Source: a virus. Taken from it: DNA of 50,175 bases. The DNA lies in IMG/VR virus record IMGVR_UViG_3300037346_000160, positions 1-50,175 of that record. The stretch is one strand, 5' to 3'. Under the pieces are notes generated by a model. The model ran no database searches. It had not been told where the DNA came from and saw only the letters and a list, made by a program, of their open reading frames with translations. Within the stretch, counting starts at the first letter, position 1; every line of letters begins with the position of its first letter. The position numbers and the translations under genes are program-made. This document shows positions 10,423-18,848 of the stretch, one piece after another.

Positions 10423-10445
10423 GGCCCAGATTATTAGTCTGGGCC
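10423..10445 (-). terminator. Rho-independent terminator after major tail protein
   Basis: Perfect 8-bp inverted repeat GGCCCAGA / TCTGGGCC with a 7-base loop, followed on the minus strand by TTTCTCTTT. It lies just downstream of the major tail protein stop and would insulate that highly expressed gene from the chaperone gene. Confidence 0.8.
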
Positions 10446-10465
10446 GATCTTTATATTAAGTTGTA

Positions 10466-11101
10466 TTATACTGCTGGGATTGTACGATCTACGATTTTAC
10501 CGTATGATGCATTATCATTTGGAAGAAGACGGAATGATACTTCAAACATTGAAGCCTCATCACGCTTTGCAGATACTGTTACGCTTTCGATTGAAAGAGC
10601 ACGGTATGCCACGTAGATACGTTCGAGTGAAGATCCTGCTGCACAGTCACCTGTACCTGGACCAACTGCAACCAAACCACGCTCAACTGGACATTCTCCG
10701 ATGTCTCCTGCTGAAAGGTTAAGTGCTACTGATCCTGTACCTGCAGTATTGTATGCTGCTAGGTCTGAATCTTTTCCTGCTAGTGAGAACAATAGGTTCT
10801 CTAGTGTTGCTTCAGCAAATGTGGTATTTAGATTTACCTGCATACCCTGCTTGTACAACTTGGCTACGTCAAGAACCTGATCAACCTGTACTTCACCGAA
10901 GTCAGGTTGGAACTGGATCTCAAGACCATTCATTGTGTATCCAACGTTTGTAAAATCAGAGTCATCGCTTAAAGATTCTCTGAAAGATGTTGCTGCCACG
11001 TACGTTGGCAGATCAGCGTCAGTTAGAACGCCGTCATTGTGTGTAAAAAGTGCTGCTGCTCCAACGATAATGTTGTTGCTAGTACCTCTTGTATATGCCA
11101 T
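10466..11101 (-). CDS. Major tail tube protein
   Basis: A protein of 211 aa starting MAYTRGTSNNIIVGAAALF, in the normal slot between the tail terminator and the tail chaperones. The predicted beta-rich, Gly/Thr/Asp-rich composition and the N-terminal pattern fit actinophage major tail proteins that polymerise into the tail tube. The ATG at 11101 is chosen because GAGGTG lies six bases upstream; a GTG three codons earlier is part of that ribosome site. Codon use is visibly richer in C-ending codons than in neighbouring genes, consistent with high expression. It has its own upstream TATAAT and a strong terminator, so it can be expressed as a single-gene unit. Confidence 0.82.
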   Translation of the reverse strand: MAYTRGTSNNIIVGAAALFTHNDGVLTDADLPTYVAATSFRESLSDDSDFTNVGYTMNGLEIQFQPDFGEVQVDQVLDVAKLYKQGMQVNLNTTFAEATLENLLFSLAGKDSDLAAYNTAGTGSVALNLSAGDIGECPVERGLVAVGPGTGDCAAGSSLERIYVAYRALSIESVTVSAKRDEASMFEVSFRLLPNDNASYGKIVDRTIPAV

Positions 11102-11152
11102 GTATTTCACCTCTTTTTTCTTATAGATTAAAGGGCTTGTTTCCTCACCTTA

Positions 11153-11158
11153 ATTATA
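11153..11158 (-). promoter_or_regulatory. -10 box for major tail protein
   Basis: TAG-TATAAT on the minus strand, about 50 bases upstream of the major tail protein ATG. It gives a leader of about 45 bases containing the GAGGTG ribosome site. Confidence 0.55.
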
Positions 11159-11166
11159 CTACCCTT

Positions 11167-11739
11167 TTATATGACTATTTTATTGGCTAATCTGGCTTCT
11201 GGGATATATGTTTGTGTAAGTTCTTCGTTTTGATGATAGTCAAAATCAATTATTATTTTGTTTCCGCCATAAGTTCTGGCTGTTCCAAAGTCAATAATAT
11301 CTCTGGTTTCTTCAAGTTGGTATATCCTGAAGTTATGAAAATAAAACATGTTGTTTATTATGGACCCGTCATCCAACTCTATTTGTCTATTAGTACACCA
11401 AGCATTAATCTCTTCAGCACTTTCATCAAATCTATCCATTAGCCTAAGAACTGCCTCTTGAATTTTAACCATATTTAATACTGAGTTTTCTGCTGTGGCA
11501 TAAAAATAATAAAGAAGTTGTTCAGATTTTATATGAGGAAACCCTCTTTTATTCATTTTTATTAATCTATCCCAGGTTGCCATTACTCCACCATCTGGAA
11601 AAGAACCAGTTAAGGCATCTAGTGTAGATGGTGTAGATGGAAAAAACGGAGTATCAATATCTGTTAAAATAGAAATTTTATTTTGTAAATATTTATTTAT
11701 CCATAATACTGGTGTGTTTAACATATCGTTATCTGCCAT
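11167..11739 (-). CDS. Putative tail terminator (tail completion) protein
   Basis: A protein of 190 aa with no specific motif I can name with certainty. It begins MADNDMLNTPVLWINKYL and has an alpha/beta composition. The slot between the HK97 gp10-like neck protein and the major tail protein is where siphophages encode the tail terminator, which caps the tail tube and joins it to the neck. Its start shares a base with the stop of the upstream gene, which implies translational coupling. The functional call is mostly positional. Confidence 0.6.
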   Translation of the reverse strand: MADNDMLNTPVLWINKYLQNKISILTDIDTPFFPSTPSTLDALTGSFPDGGVMATWDRLIKMNKRGFPHIKSEQLLYYFYATAENSVLNMVKIQEAVLRLMDRFDESAEEINAWCTNRQIELDDGSIINNMFYFHNFRIYQLEETRDIIDFGTARTYGGNKIIIDFDYHQNEELTQTYIPEARLANKIVI

Positions 11740-12413
11740 TATAATGCCCTCCCAGCCTTAGCAACCCATATATATCCAGTCTTAACTCCAAGGGATCTTC
11801 CACCATTTTTTGCTAAAGTTATATTTTTTTTGTAAACTTGAGGAGAATTAAAGTATTCTAGAAGTCCACTAGATTTTAAAAATGATTGTCTAAAATAAAC
11901 ACCAAAAAAATTATTGATTATGTTTTCAAACTGACCCTGTGTTTGTCCACCAGGGTTTTCTACAACAACTTCTCTTGATGTGTAAACCTCTTGTCCTTCT
12001 ATTTCAAACCTTAGCGCACTTGCTTTTTTAGGTTTGATTGTAACCGCAACTCCTTCTTCCATAATTTTTGCTTTATTATAAAACGGAACATTTGATCCAT
12101 TTTTAATTGAAGTAGATTGCTTTAGTGATGAAGTAAATGTTATTCCAACATTTGTCACAGCATAGTTTAAATCAAAGAGTCTTGCTGCAGGGCTTCCAAC
12201 TTTTTCCCATTCATATATATGATGTAGTAGTGCTGGGGACATTTTTGCATTTATGTCAATAAACTGAGATGCTAACTCTGAAATTTTTGGGGCTAAAGAC
12301 ATATACATTGCTGTTTTTCCTTTTTGAACTCCATCTAAAAATCCAGTTGAGTACTGCATAATGTTGTTTATTTCTCTTTGAAACTGTTTGCTATCCATGA
12401 TTACTTTAATCAT
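11739..12413 (-). CDS. Neck protein, HK97 gp10-like
   Basis: A protein of 224 aa in the third slot after the capsid gene. It starts with MIKVIMDSKQFQREINNIM and has a basic C-terminus. This fits the HK97 gp10 / neck type 1 group that links head connector and tail, which usually have a helical N-terminus followed by a beta-rich core. It overlaps its neighbours by one base on each side (start/stop overlap at 12413 and 11739), so the head-tail genes form one coupled cluster. The family call rests on position and general pattern rather than a catalytic motif. Confidence 0.6.
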   Translation of the reverse strand: MIKVIMDSKQFQREINNIMQYSTGFLDGVQKGKTAMYMSLAPKISELASQFIDINAKMSPALLHHIYEWEKVGSPAARLFDLNYAVTNVGITFTSSLKQSTSIKNGSNVPFYNKAKIMEEGVAVTIKPKKASALRFEIEGQEVYTSREVVVENPGGQTQGQFENIINNFFGVYFRQSFLKSSGLLEYFNSPQVYKKNITLAKNGGRSLGVKTGYIWVAKAGRAL

Positions 12414-12859
12414 TATAAATCTACCGCCTGATTTTCAGACCTTCTTATTACAAGATTGTAGTATTCTATACTTCCAAAAGGACCAACAAACGGATCTTGT
12501 GTTGCTATTTCAAATATTGTAGATTTGCTTGCACGGGGACCTGATGTTTCTATGTAAATATAATTACAGTTTGCATCACGAATATTGGTTAAGACTATAT
12601 TGGTTATTGAGTTTGAAGAGTTTAAACTGGAAACTCTTATGTCTGACTTTACTCTTCCAATAAGGATAGTCTTTTGCGTAATATTTACATTTGGAACTAT
12701 GTCTTCTTTTCCTGCACTACCTACAGAATTAAAGTTTCCAGCAATTGTTTTATCTAAAATCCACTGCTTTTTTAAATTTCCATAAGTACCCTGCTCAACA
12801 ATAGGATAATAAATATCTGCTTGCATTGGAAAAACAAAGTCTGTTGTTTCGCATATCAT
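12413..12859 (-). CDS. Putative head closure (stopper) protein
   Basis: A protein of 148 aa with a predicted beta-barrel-like composition (MICETTDFVFPMQADIYYP start). It sits between the connector and the gp10-like neck protein, the standard position for the head-tail stopper that closes the portal channel after packaging. Start and stop overlap both neighbours by one base. No diagnostic motif is visible; the assignment is positional. Confidence 0.55.
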   Translation of the reverse strand: MICETTDFVFPMQADIYYPIVEQGTYGNLKKQWILDKTIAGNFNSVGSAGKEDIVPNVNITQKTILIGRVKSDIRVSSLNSSNSITNIVLTNIRDANCNYIYIETSGPRASKSTIFEIATQDPFVGPFGSIEYYNLVIRRSENQAVDL

Positions 12860-13767
12860 TAAATTAACCCTGGTTTAAATATTGTTTTTGCATATTTATT
12901 TAAAATCTTATCAACAAGAAGATTTCCAGTCCCATCAAACATGGCTTTGTCAAACTGAATTCTAAACTGATCTGTATTATAATTTGTTACATATCTCTTG
13001 TAGTAGTCTAATTTTCCACATTTAATGTCTTCCATTAATGTTTGTGTTGCATACTCTACATCTGAGGGAATTGTTTTATACCCTGCGTCTACAACAAATG
13101 TATAGTCAAAGCCTGCTGGGAATGCTATATTCCTATAACCATAATATCCAAGATCTCCTCTTGCAACGGGTATTGATATTGGAGTAGATTCTGAAAGATT
13201 ATAAAGATCTGGAATAACTCTTTGGATTGCAGAGTTGTCTAAAGTAATTACATAATTTTCAGTATTTACTTCTGGTGTTGCAACATCATAGACTAAAACA
13301 TTGTTTTCGTAAACCTTTAAAACCTTGTTAGTATCTTGCCATAGTGGGAAGTAGTCTGTACCTTGACCCACTGCTTGAATAATTTTTTTAGTATTATAAA
13401 ACCCATTTAAAATAATAGTATCTATAATTGCCCTTGATACAAGCTCTAGCATTTTATATTCTTTTATTTCAGATGCCGTTGTAGAAAGGTCGTTAGCATT
13501 AACATATGGTCTAATAATATCTAAACTATCTTCATATAGGACATGAATATGTTCTGAGTCATAGAACTTGATAGCAAAGTTTCTATCGTATGTTATTTTT
13601 TCTAATTCTAAAACATAATCTACTAAACCATTTTCATCTGATATTACTTCTGTTTCTAGAACTGAGTGATCCACCAGATCCTCAACATATTGAATATACG
13701 TATAGTTTGGTATAGGTAATTTCCAAGTTGTTGTAATAGGATAAGGTGGAACTCTCATAACTTCCAT
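12859..13767 (-). CDS. Putative head-tail connector (adaptor) protein
   Basis: A protein of 302 aa, longer than common head-tail adaptors of about 100-200 aa. It lies immediately downstream of the capsid-associated acidic protein and before the stopper, the usual adaptor slot. The N-terminal segment (PITTTWKLPIPNYTYIQYVE) and the long beta-rich middle suggest a fused extra domain. No enzymatic motif is seen. Its end overlaps the next gene by one base. Confidence 0.5.
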   Translation of the reverse strand: MEVMRVPPYPITTTWKLPIPNYTYIQYVEDLVDHSVLETEVISDENGLVDYVLELEKITYDRNFAIKFYDSEHIHVLYEDSLDIIRPYVNANDLSTTASEIKEYKMLELVSRAIIDTIILNGFYNTKKIIQAVGQGTDYFPLWQDTNKVLKVYENNVLVYDVATPEVNTENYVITLDNSAIQRVIPDLYNLSESTPISIPVARGDLGYYGYRNIAFPAGFDYTFVVDAGYKTIPSDVEYATQTLMEDIKCGKLDYYKRYVTNYNTDQFRIQFDKAMFDGTGNLLVDKILNKYAKTIFKPGLI

Positions 13768-13770
13768 TGC

Positions 13771-14196
13771 TTACTTACCAAATTCCTTAGCAACTTCTTC
13801 TGGTGTTGCCACACGAATGTGTGATCTTGTAAGCCACTTTTCTGCTACATCTTTTTCAATAATGTTGTAGCCACGATAGACTTTGCCTACCCCTGACCAT
13901 GTAACATTTTTTGTTGAATGAACTGCAATAGTGTCTTTCTTTTCAGCAGTCTTTTTTGAAGACTTTTTCTTTTCTACTGGTGCTGTTGTAACACCAATTG
14001 CTCCATTTACTGTTCCTAATGCCTGAACTTCTTCTGGCTTTGGTTCTTCAATGTGAACTTCTTCTGCAGGCTCTTCTTGTGCTTTAAAAACTGGCTCTTC
14101 AAATACTGGAGCCTCTTCGACTACTGGAGCCTCTTCGACTACGGGTGTTTCAATAACCGATTCTTCTGCAGCTGGATTGTAATTGTAATTTTCCAT
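13771..14196 (-). CDS. Acidic Pro/Glu/Val-rich capsid-region protein
   Basis: A protein of 141 aa. Residues 10-50 are a low-complexity acidic stretch of EEAPV and EEPV repeats, followed by a Lys-rich linker (KKKSSKKTAEKK). The folded C-terminal part of about 45 residues ends in TRSHIRVATPEEVAKEFGK. Small proteins with this kind of C-terminal domain are common between capsid and connector genes in actinophages, but I cannot assign a function; a minor head protein or head-associated adaptor is possible. AAGGAGG precedes the ATG, and two TATAAT boxes lie just upstream. Confidence 0.75.
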   Translation of the reverse strand: MENYNYNPAAEESVIETPVVEEAPVVEEAPVFEEPVFKAQEEPAEEVHIEEPKPEEVQALGTVNGAIGVTTAPVEKKKSSKKTAEKKDTIAVHSTKNVTWSGVGKVYRGYNIIEKDVAEKWLTRSHIRVATPEEVAKEFGK

Positions 14197-14214
14197 TATT
14201 TCCTCCTTGTTTGT

Positions 14215-14228
14215 ATTATATCATTATA
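14215..14228 (-). promoter_or_regulatory. Two overlapping-register TATAAT boxes before the acidic protein gene
   Basis: TATAAT occurs at 14215-14220 and 14223-14228 on the minus strand, between the terminator-like hairpin and the AAGGAGG site of the 14196 gene. Either could act as a -10 box for the head-tail gene cluster. Confidence 0.45.
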
Positions 14229-14236
14229 AGTTATAA

Positions 14237-14266
14237 GGGGAGCAGGAGCGTTAACTCCTACTCCCC
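14237..14266 (-). terminator. Hairpin after major capsid gene
   Basis: Inverted repeat GGGGAGCAGGAG / CTCCTACTCCCC with one mismatch and a 6-base loop, just downstream of the capsid gene stop. On the minus strand it is followed only by a weak T-containing tail (TTATAACTT), so it may attenuate rather than fully stop transcription, or protect the capsid mRNA 3' end. Confidence 0.55.
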
Positions 14267-14290
14267 CTAAAATGTACTGTTTACAGATTA

Positions 14291-15436
14291 TTATTCTGCT
14301 GCAGCAGCATCAGCGAATGCAATTGCATCCTGCTCTTCCCATTGAAGACCGAAACGGACAAATACTGTATATTCTACTGTATCCTTCTTTGGACGGTATT
14401 CACGGTTTACTGTGATGTCACGCTGGAATCCCCATACGCGGTTCTGTGGGAATGTCAAGTCGACATATCCTGCAGGGTAGTATGGAACTTCTTGTACGTC
14501 AATTCCGAGGACACGCGTTGTGCGTGCTCCACCGAATGTCTGTGCTCCGCCATCAAGGTATGCTTGACGGTTTGCGGGTGTTCCACCAGCCTGTGAAGCA
14601 AATGCTTCAGCAACTGCATCAGCAAGGGTACCATTATTCTTAATGATTCCCTGGAATGCATCTGTTCCTGCGTAGAACTTCAAGTTAGACTTGATAGCAC
14701 GGTACTTACGTGGCATTGCGAGAATGATCTTCTGCATTGCGTCAGTAGTCCAGTTGTCATTAATAACTGTAACAACTGCTTCGTGGGCATCTCCATCAGT
14801 CTTTACATGGTTTACGAAACCATTCATGATTGATAGGAAAGTGCCTGTTGATGCGTCACCATTGATAGCAAGATCTTCAATGTCATTACCAAAAGCATTG
14901 GTCATTAAACGAACAATGTGATCTTCTAGTGCTGCACCTTCGATATTATCTTCTAGTGATTCTGCAGATACTTCCCAGTCAAGACGAATCTTCTTTGTAG
15001 TCAATTCAACCTTTGAGAATGTTGCACCTGCGTTTGTGTAATCTCCAACTGCTTGCGCTGCTGCACGAATTACACGCTCTCCGACGTTTACCTTTTCGAG
15101 TTCCATTGTATTGGCTCTCATGGTAACACGGCGACCATCTTTGGCGAGGATTGTAGCATCCCACACGTAGTCGATAAAACGACGTGCTTGCTCTGGGCGG
15201 AGAATTCCGCTTCCAGCCTCACCTGAAGGATTTACTGCGTTTGGACCATCAGTATTACCTAATGTAGCATTTGGGATATTACCCAAAACACCACCATCAG
15301 TATAATTACCTGGTACGTTCGAACCTGCTGTTGAGCCTGATGCAAATGCACCCTGTCCCTGATACAATCCTGGTGTTGTTCCACCAAGTTCTCCAGATGC
15401 TCCTGGCTGATTCTTGATTATTTCTTGTTCCGACAT
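14291..15436 (-). CDS. Major capsid protein (HK97-like)
   Basis: A protein of 381 aa directly after the protease/scaffold gene, the expected place. The first 70 residues are Gly/Ser/Pro-rich and flexible. The body (from ILRPEQARRFIDYVWDAT onward) has the helix/strand alternation of HK97-fold capsids and a C-terminal GLQWEEQDAIAFADA segment. GGAGGTGACAAT precedes the ATG, one of the strongest ribosome sites in the window. C-ending codons are more frequent than in neighbouring genes, as expected for the most abundant virion protein. No alternative product fits as well. Confidence 0.88.
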   Translation of the reverse strand: MSEQEIIKNQPGASGELGGTTPGLYQGQGAFASGSTAGSNVPGNYTDGGVLGNIPNATLGNTDGPNAVNPSGEAGSGILRPEQARRFIDYVWDATILAKDGRRVTMRANTMELEKVNVGERVIRAAAQAVGDYTNAGATFSKVELTTKKIRLDWEVSAESLEDNIEGAALEDHIVRLMTNAFGNDIEDLAINGDASTGTFLSIMNGFVNHVKTDGDAHEAVVTVINDNWTTDAMQKIILAMPRKYRAIKSNLKFYAGTDAFQGIIKNNGTLADAVAEAFASQAGGTPANRQAYLDGGAQTFGGARTTRVLGIDVQEVPYYPAGYVDLTFPQNRVWGFQRDITVNREYRPKKDTVEYTVFVRFGLQWEEQDAIAFADAAAAE

Positions 15437-15473
15437 ATTGTCACCTCCTGTGATTTTTTACTTATTATTTTTT

Positions 15474-16037
15474 TCAATTAAATAAGTCGGCTGTTTTGAG
15501 GAAACTACCGCCCCATAGGGATTTTTCAACCGTTTCAGGTTGATTCTGTACTATCTCGCCGAGATCGCCAGACTTTCGGAAAGCGGTATCGGCTTCTACA
15601 GCGTTAACTCGCTTACCAAACTCATTGAATTCATTTGAAACAGATGCAATATCTTTTGCAACTGCTTGAAAAGAATCTTTTACTACTTCAACATCGACCT
15701 TTGAAGACTTAAGAAGTTCTACTTCTGCTTGCAAAGATTTTACTGTTGAGACTAGATCGCTAAAGGCAGATGTTAGGGTATTCTTGATTTCAGCAATTGA
15801 TTCAACAACTGTCTTATCTGATTTAGATACCTCTGTAACTTCAACTACTGCGTTGATTGCTGGAGTCTCTTCAGACTTTACAACCTCCTCAGATGCTGGG
15901 ACTTCATCAGTCTTAACAACATCTTCTACTGGAGTTTCAACTACGGCATCAACCTCTGGAGCGACCTCTGACTTTTTTACTTCTACTGCTGCTTCTGTTT
16001 CAACAACTTCTGCAACCATTGTTGTATCTTCTGTCAT
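15474..16037 (-). CDS. Predicted internally started scaffold protein (187 aa)
   Basis: In-frame ATG at 16037 (codon 252 of the protease gene) preceded by AAGGAGGT with eight bases after GGAGG, far stronger than the site at the gene's own start. The product MTEDTTMVAEVV... would contain only the acidic, coiled-coil part. This mirrors lambda, where scaffold Nu3 is made from an internal start in protease gene C. Not demonstrated here; inferred from the ribosome site and domain boundary. Confidence 0.65.
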   Translation of the reverse strand: MTEDTTMVAEVVETEAAVEVKKSEVAPEVDAVVETPVEDVVKTDEVPASEEVVKSEETPAINAVVEVTEVSKSDKTVVESIAEIKNTLTSAFSDLVSTVKSLQAEVELLKSSKVDVEVVKDSFQAVAKDIASVSNEFNEFGKRVNAVEADTAFRKSGDLGEIVQNQPETVEKSLWGGSFLKTADLFN

Positions 16038-16790
16038 AGGACTTACCTCCTTGTTAATCTTAGAAGTTTTAATGCCTTTAGCACTATCAACTAAGAATTT
16101 TATCATATTTAGTTTTTCATCATCCGTTTTTTCTACGAATCCTATATTGGTCATTTGCTCTCCTGTTACGGGGCTGATCTCTAATTCATTTTCAGATGAA
16201 ATAACTAAACCACTTTCTTTATCATAAAAAACATTCTCTAGCACTGTTGAGTCACCTTTAATAACGGATACTCCATCAACTTTTTCTACCGAAACAATAT
16301 TTGCAAATTGATTAGCAGGGGAATCAACAAGACTCAACTCTATCAAATCATATTCTTTAATAACTCTAACTGTTGTATCTGACTTCTCATCATAGGCATC
16401 GTCCCACTTGTTCATTCTACCTCCGATTGAAAAACCAGTAAGTGTTCCATCAATAACTTTTTCCCATGTGTCCTGTGCGCCTTTAGAAACATATGCTGAA
16501 ACAAATACGCCTTTATAAAACTTTTTTGATTCTGGATCAAAGTACTTATCTTCTTTAAAATTAATCATTTTACCAACTGCTAATGGTTGGTGCATTTCTC
16601 TAATGTTTCCACGAAAGTTTTCAAATGCTTTCATAGATGCCTCAGATGTAACAATGTCCATTTGCTTGTCTAAGTTATCAAGTGACGCAAAACCAGAAAC
16701 AATTCGTCGTTCTTTGTCGACTTTGCTAAATGGCATTGATAGGCGAACGTTTTCGCCTTCAGTGTCCCAATGTGCTTTAGATATAGTCAT
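15474..16790 (-). CDS. Prohead protease fused to scaffold-like domain
   Basis: A protein of 438 aa. Residues 1-170 resemble prohead serine proteases of the XkdF/HK97 type: the motif region MHQPLAVGK carries His67, GFSIGGR carries the likely nucleophile Ser121, and ELSLVDSPAN follows at 151-160 with Asp156. The region from about 250 to 438 is Glu/Val/Lys-rich and coiled-coil-like, as in scaffolding proteins. A strong internal ribosome site and ATG at codon 252 probably make the scaffold alone as well. There is no Shine-Dalgarno at the main start; TATAAT lies 10 bases upstream, which suggests a leaderless transcript. Protease, scaffold and capsid in this order are typical for head assembly. Confidence 0.85.
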   Translation of the reverse strand: MTISKAHWDTEGENVRLSMPFSKVDKERRIVSGFASLDNLDKQMDIVTSEASMKAFENFRGNIREMHQPLAVGKMINFKEDKYFDPESKKFYKGVFVSAYVSKGAQDTWEKVIDGTLTGFSIGGRMNKWDDAYDEKSDTTVRVIKEYDLIELSLVDSPANQFANIVSVEKVDGVSVIKGDSTVLENVFYDKESGLVISSENELEISPVTGEQMTNIGFVEKTDDEKLNMIKFLVDSAKGIKTSKINKEVSPMTEDTTMVAEVVETEAAVEVKKSEVAPEVDAVVETPVEDVVKTDEVPASEEVVKSEETPAINAVVEVTEVSKSDKTVVESIAEIKNTLTSAFSDLVSTVKSLQAEVELLKSSKVDVEVVKDSFQAVAKDIASVSNEFNEFGKRVNAVEADTAFRKSGDLGEIVQNQPETVEKSLWGGSFLKTADLFN

Positions 16791-16800
16791 GGTATTATCT

Positions 16801-16806
16801 ATTATA
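16801..16806 (-). promoter_or_regulatory. -10 box before protease gene
   Basis: TATAAT on the minus strand, ten bases before the ATG at 16790. A second, weaker GATAAT lies three bases before the ATG. No Shine-Dalgarno is present, so a leaderless or nearly leaderless mRNA is likely. Confidence 0.5.
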
Positions 16807-16839
16807 GAGCCTTATTTTACACAATCTCACAATACAAGA

Positions 16840-18426
16840 TTATGAAGAAGATCTTCCCTCACCCTTTGGATTTCTGCCACTAACTGTGGCTGATCCATCG
16901 GACTGGTTGTTAGTTCTTTCTGTGTCCCGTTGCCTTGTTGAATTATTGCTGGATATCTGCTCTGGCTTTGGTTCATAAGGTTCATCTCCTCCCTGCATCT
17001 GTGGTAGTCCTAAAATTTCACGGCCTTCATTAGGCATCATAACCTGAGTCTTTACCAGTCTTTCAATAATCTGAGACTGTGCAATTTCATCTGTTAGAGT
17101 TAGTTCATTAAACTTGAACTCTAGAATATCTGTTTTTTCCTTGACGATCTTATTAATCATTTTTTCAAGATTTCTTTGTGCTGGTCTGGCAACTTGCTCT
17201 TTAAATGTTCTGTCTTGTGCCAGTGCTGCAGCAATTGCAGATGAGTCACCACCACCAAGTTTTGACAAAGGCACTTGATGTGCAACTAAGATATCATCAC
17301 GATTTTGTTTGCGATATTCTTTAAATGATGCTTCTTGAATTCCATTTTCAACTGGATCCATTTTAAATTCAACCTTGTTGGTATCAGAGTCTCCTGGCAG
17401 TGGGATGTAAAGCGTTCTATGATTTTGCCCTTTAAGACCAGTCTGCAAAAATCTAAACATCTTGTCTTCTGCTTCTGGAGATAACTTTGCGCCTTTAAGT
17501 GTTACGACATATCTTGGAGTTGCTTTGTTTTGAAAATAGTCAATGTTATATCTTGATGCAAGTTGATCTCCATGTAGAGAACCAATTGCAGACATAATGT
17601 CTGGTACGCCATAAAAAGTATTTAAAGGAGAGTATTCTTTAAAATGAATAATCTCATTTGGTCTTTGATCTGCTCCAACTGGGTTCATATTGGTTCCACC
17701 AAAATTACGAAAATAAACTACTTTGTTTCCAATAACCTGAACATACCCATCTCTAAGTCTGCGGATACGCATTGTTGTTGATGGGATATGACCAACATAT
17801 CCAATCTCTCCACGAGTAGTTCTTCCAACTTCTATGTAGGCATTTCCTGTTGACTGTAGATCTGTAAAAACTTTTTCCATAGTTGTTGTAAAAGAGTCTT
17901 CGTTATTTAATGACTCTAGCCAGTCTCTCATTTCAATCTTTGCTCTTTGAATTCTTTTTCTTGCATTTTCTGCAGTTTTTTCTTCTGATGCTTCCAACTT
18001 AAGCATTGTTCTTGGAGATACCTTAAACTCATAGCCAAGACCAACAATGTTTTCTACCTTAGCATCAATGGCAGCATGGTTTGCAAAAGAAGTATCGTAA
18101 AAACTTGCAAGTTCGTATAGGTTCCAAGGTGGTGTAATTACATCAAATAAACCATAAGCATTTCTATATATAAGTCCTGCATTAATTTCTTTTGATTTTG
18201 CCCCATCAAGTCCAGTGCTTTCTGCCCTTGAACTATCTATGTATGCTTGTGATGCTTCTGTTTTAATTATGCGAGAAGTTCTTCTTTTAAAGTTGTTGTC
18301 TAGTCCCTGTAAATCTTTAACAATATCCCAAGACTGAGTAAAAGGGTCTTGCTTTGCAAATGTATCATCTTCTGGAAGTGGAACATCTACTTTTGCTCTA
18401 ATAAACTCTGATTTGTCTTCAGCCAT
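16840..18426 (-). CDS. Portal protein
   Basis: A protein of 528 aa, the usual portal length. The N-terminal half contains an ITPPWNLYELASFYD segment, then AAIDAKVENIVGLGYEF, which is typical of PBSX/SPP1-like portals. The centre has FTDLQSTGNAYIEVGR and EIIHFKEYSP, both characteristic of portal wing and stem regions. The C-terminal tail is polar and disordered. The portal forms the dodecameric DNA channel at one capsid vertex. It shares one base with the end of the upstream 134-aa gene. No terminase is found in this window, so packaging genes must lie elsewhere. Confidence 0.88.
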   Translation of the reverse strand: MAEDKSEFIRAKVDVPLPEDDTFAKQDPFTQSWDIVKDLQGLDNNFKRRTSRIIKTEASQAYIDSSRAESTGLDGAKSKEINAGLIYRNAYGLFDVITPPWNLYELASFYDTSFANHAAIDAKVENIVGLGYEFKVSPRTMLKLEASEEKTAENARKRIQRAKIEMRDWLESLNNEDSFTTTMEKVFTDLQSTGNAYIEVGRTTRGEIGYVGHIPSTTMRIRRLRDGYVQVIGNKVVYFRNFGGTNMNPVGADQRPNEIIHFKEYSPLNTFYGVPDIMSAIGSLHGDQLASRYNIDYFQNKATPRYVVTLKGAKLSPEAEDKMFRFLQTGLKGQNHRTLYIPLPGDSDTNKVEFKMDPVENGIQEASFKEYRKQNRDDILVAHQVPLSKLGGGDSSAIAAALAQDRTFKEQVARPAQRNLEKMINKIVKEKTDILEFKFNELTLTDEIAQSQIIERLVKTQVMMPNEGREILGLPQMQGGDEPYEPKPEQISSNNSTRQRDTERTNNQSDGSATVSGRNPKGEGRSSS

Positions 18427-18830
18427 TAGTCATCATTCCCATACTTTGCAATAGTGTCTTTTGCTGCTTGAACTGCTCCAAGGTCATTCATTGAGGGAAT
18501 CAATCCTTCTTCCATTCTTTGCTTTTGCTCTGAGTATTCTTCTTCTGAGATTCTTGTTAGTCCTGGTACAAATATGCACTGGCCATCTCCTTCATCCCCG
18601 TAATATTTAGCAGCATCTCTAAGTTTTGCTATCTGGGAAATGTCACCCTTCATTGATTCAACATTTAAAACAGAGCCAGCTCCGTCTGTAAACCACTTTC
18701 CATTAGATCTTTTGTATACATATAGGCCCCAGTCATAGTGCTTTTCAATAATTTTTGCACGAGACTCACCTACCTGCCCCTTCATTTTAGGCAGTTGCTT
18801 ACGCTTTTTCTTTGTATTTTCAAGATTCAT
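18426..18830 (-). CDS. Hypothetical protein upstream of portal
   Basis: A protein of 134 aa with a basic N-terminus (KKKRKQLPKMKG) and then a compact domain with WGLYVYKRSNGKWFTD. I do not recognise the family. It is tightly coupled to the portal gene (one-base overlap) and so may be a head morphogenesis or packaging accessory factor. Its own start is probably leaderless: TGG-TATACT lies seven bases before the ATG and no Shine-Dalgarno is seen. Confidence 0.75.
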   Translation of the reverse strand: MNLENTKKKRKQLPKMKGQVGESRAKIIEKHYDWGLYVYKRSNGKWFTDGAGSVLNVESMKGDISQIAKLRDAAKYYGDEGDGQCIFVPGLTRISEEEYSEQKQRMEEGLIPSMNDLGAVQAAKDTIAKYGNDD

Positions 18831-18837
18831 AACTATA

Positions 18838-18843
18838 AGTATA
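18838..18843 (-). promoter_or_regulatory. Extended -10 box before portal operon
   Basis: ATGG-TATACT on the minus strand, seven bases upstream of the ATG at 18830. It fits the extended -10 / leaderless pattern seen many times in the window. Confidence 0.6.
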
Positions 18844-18848
18844 CCATA

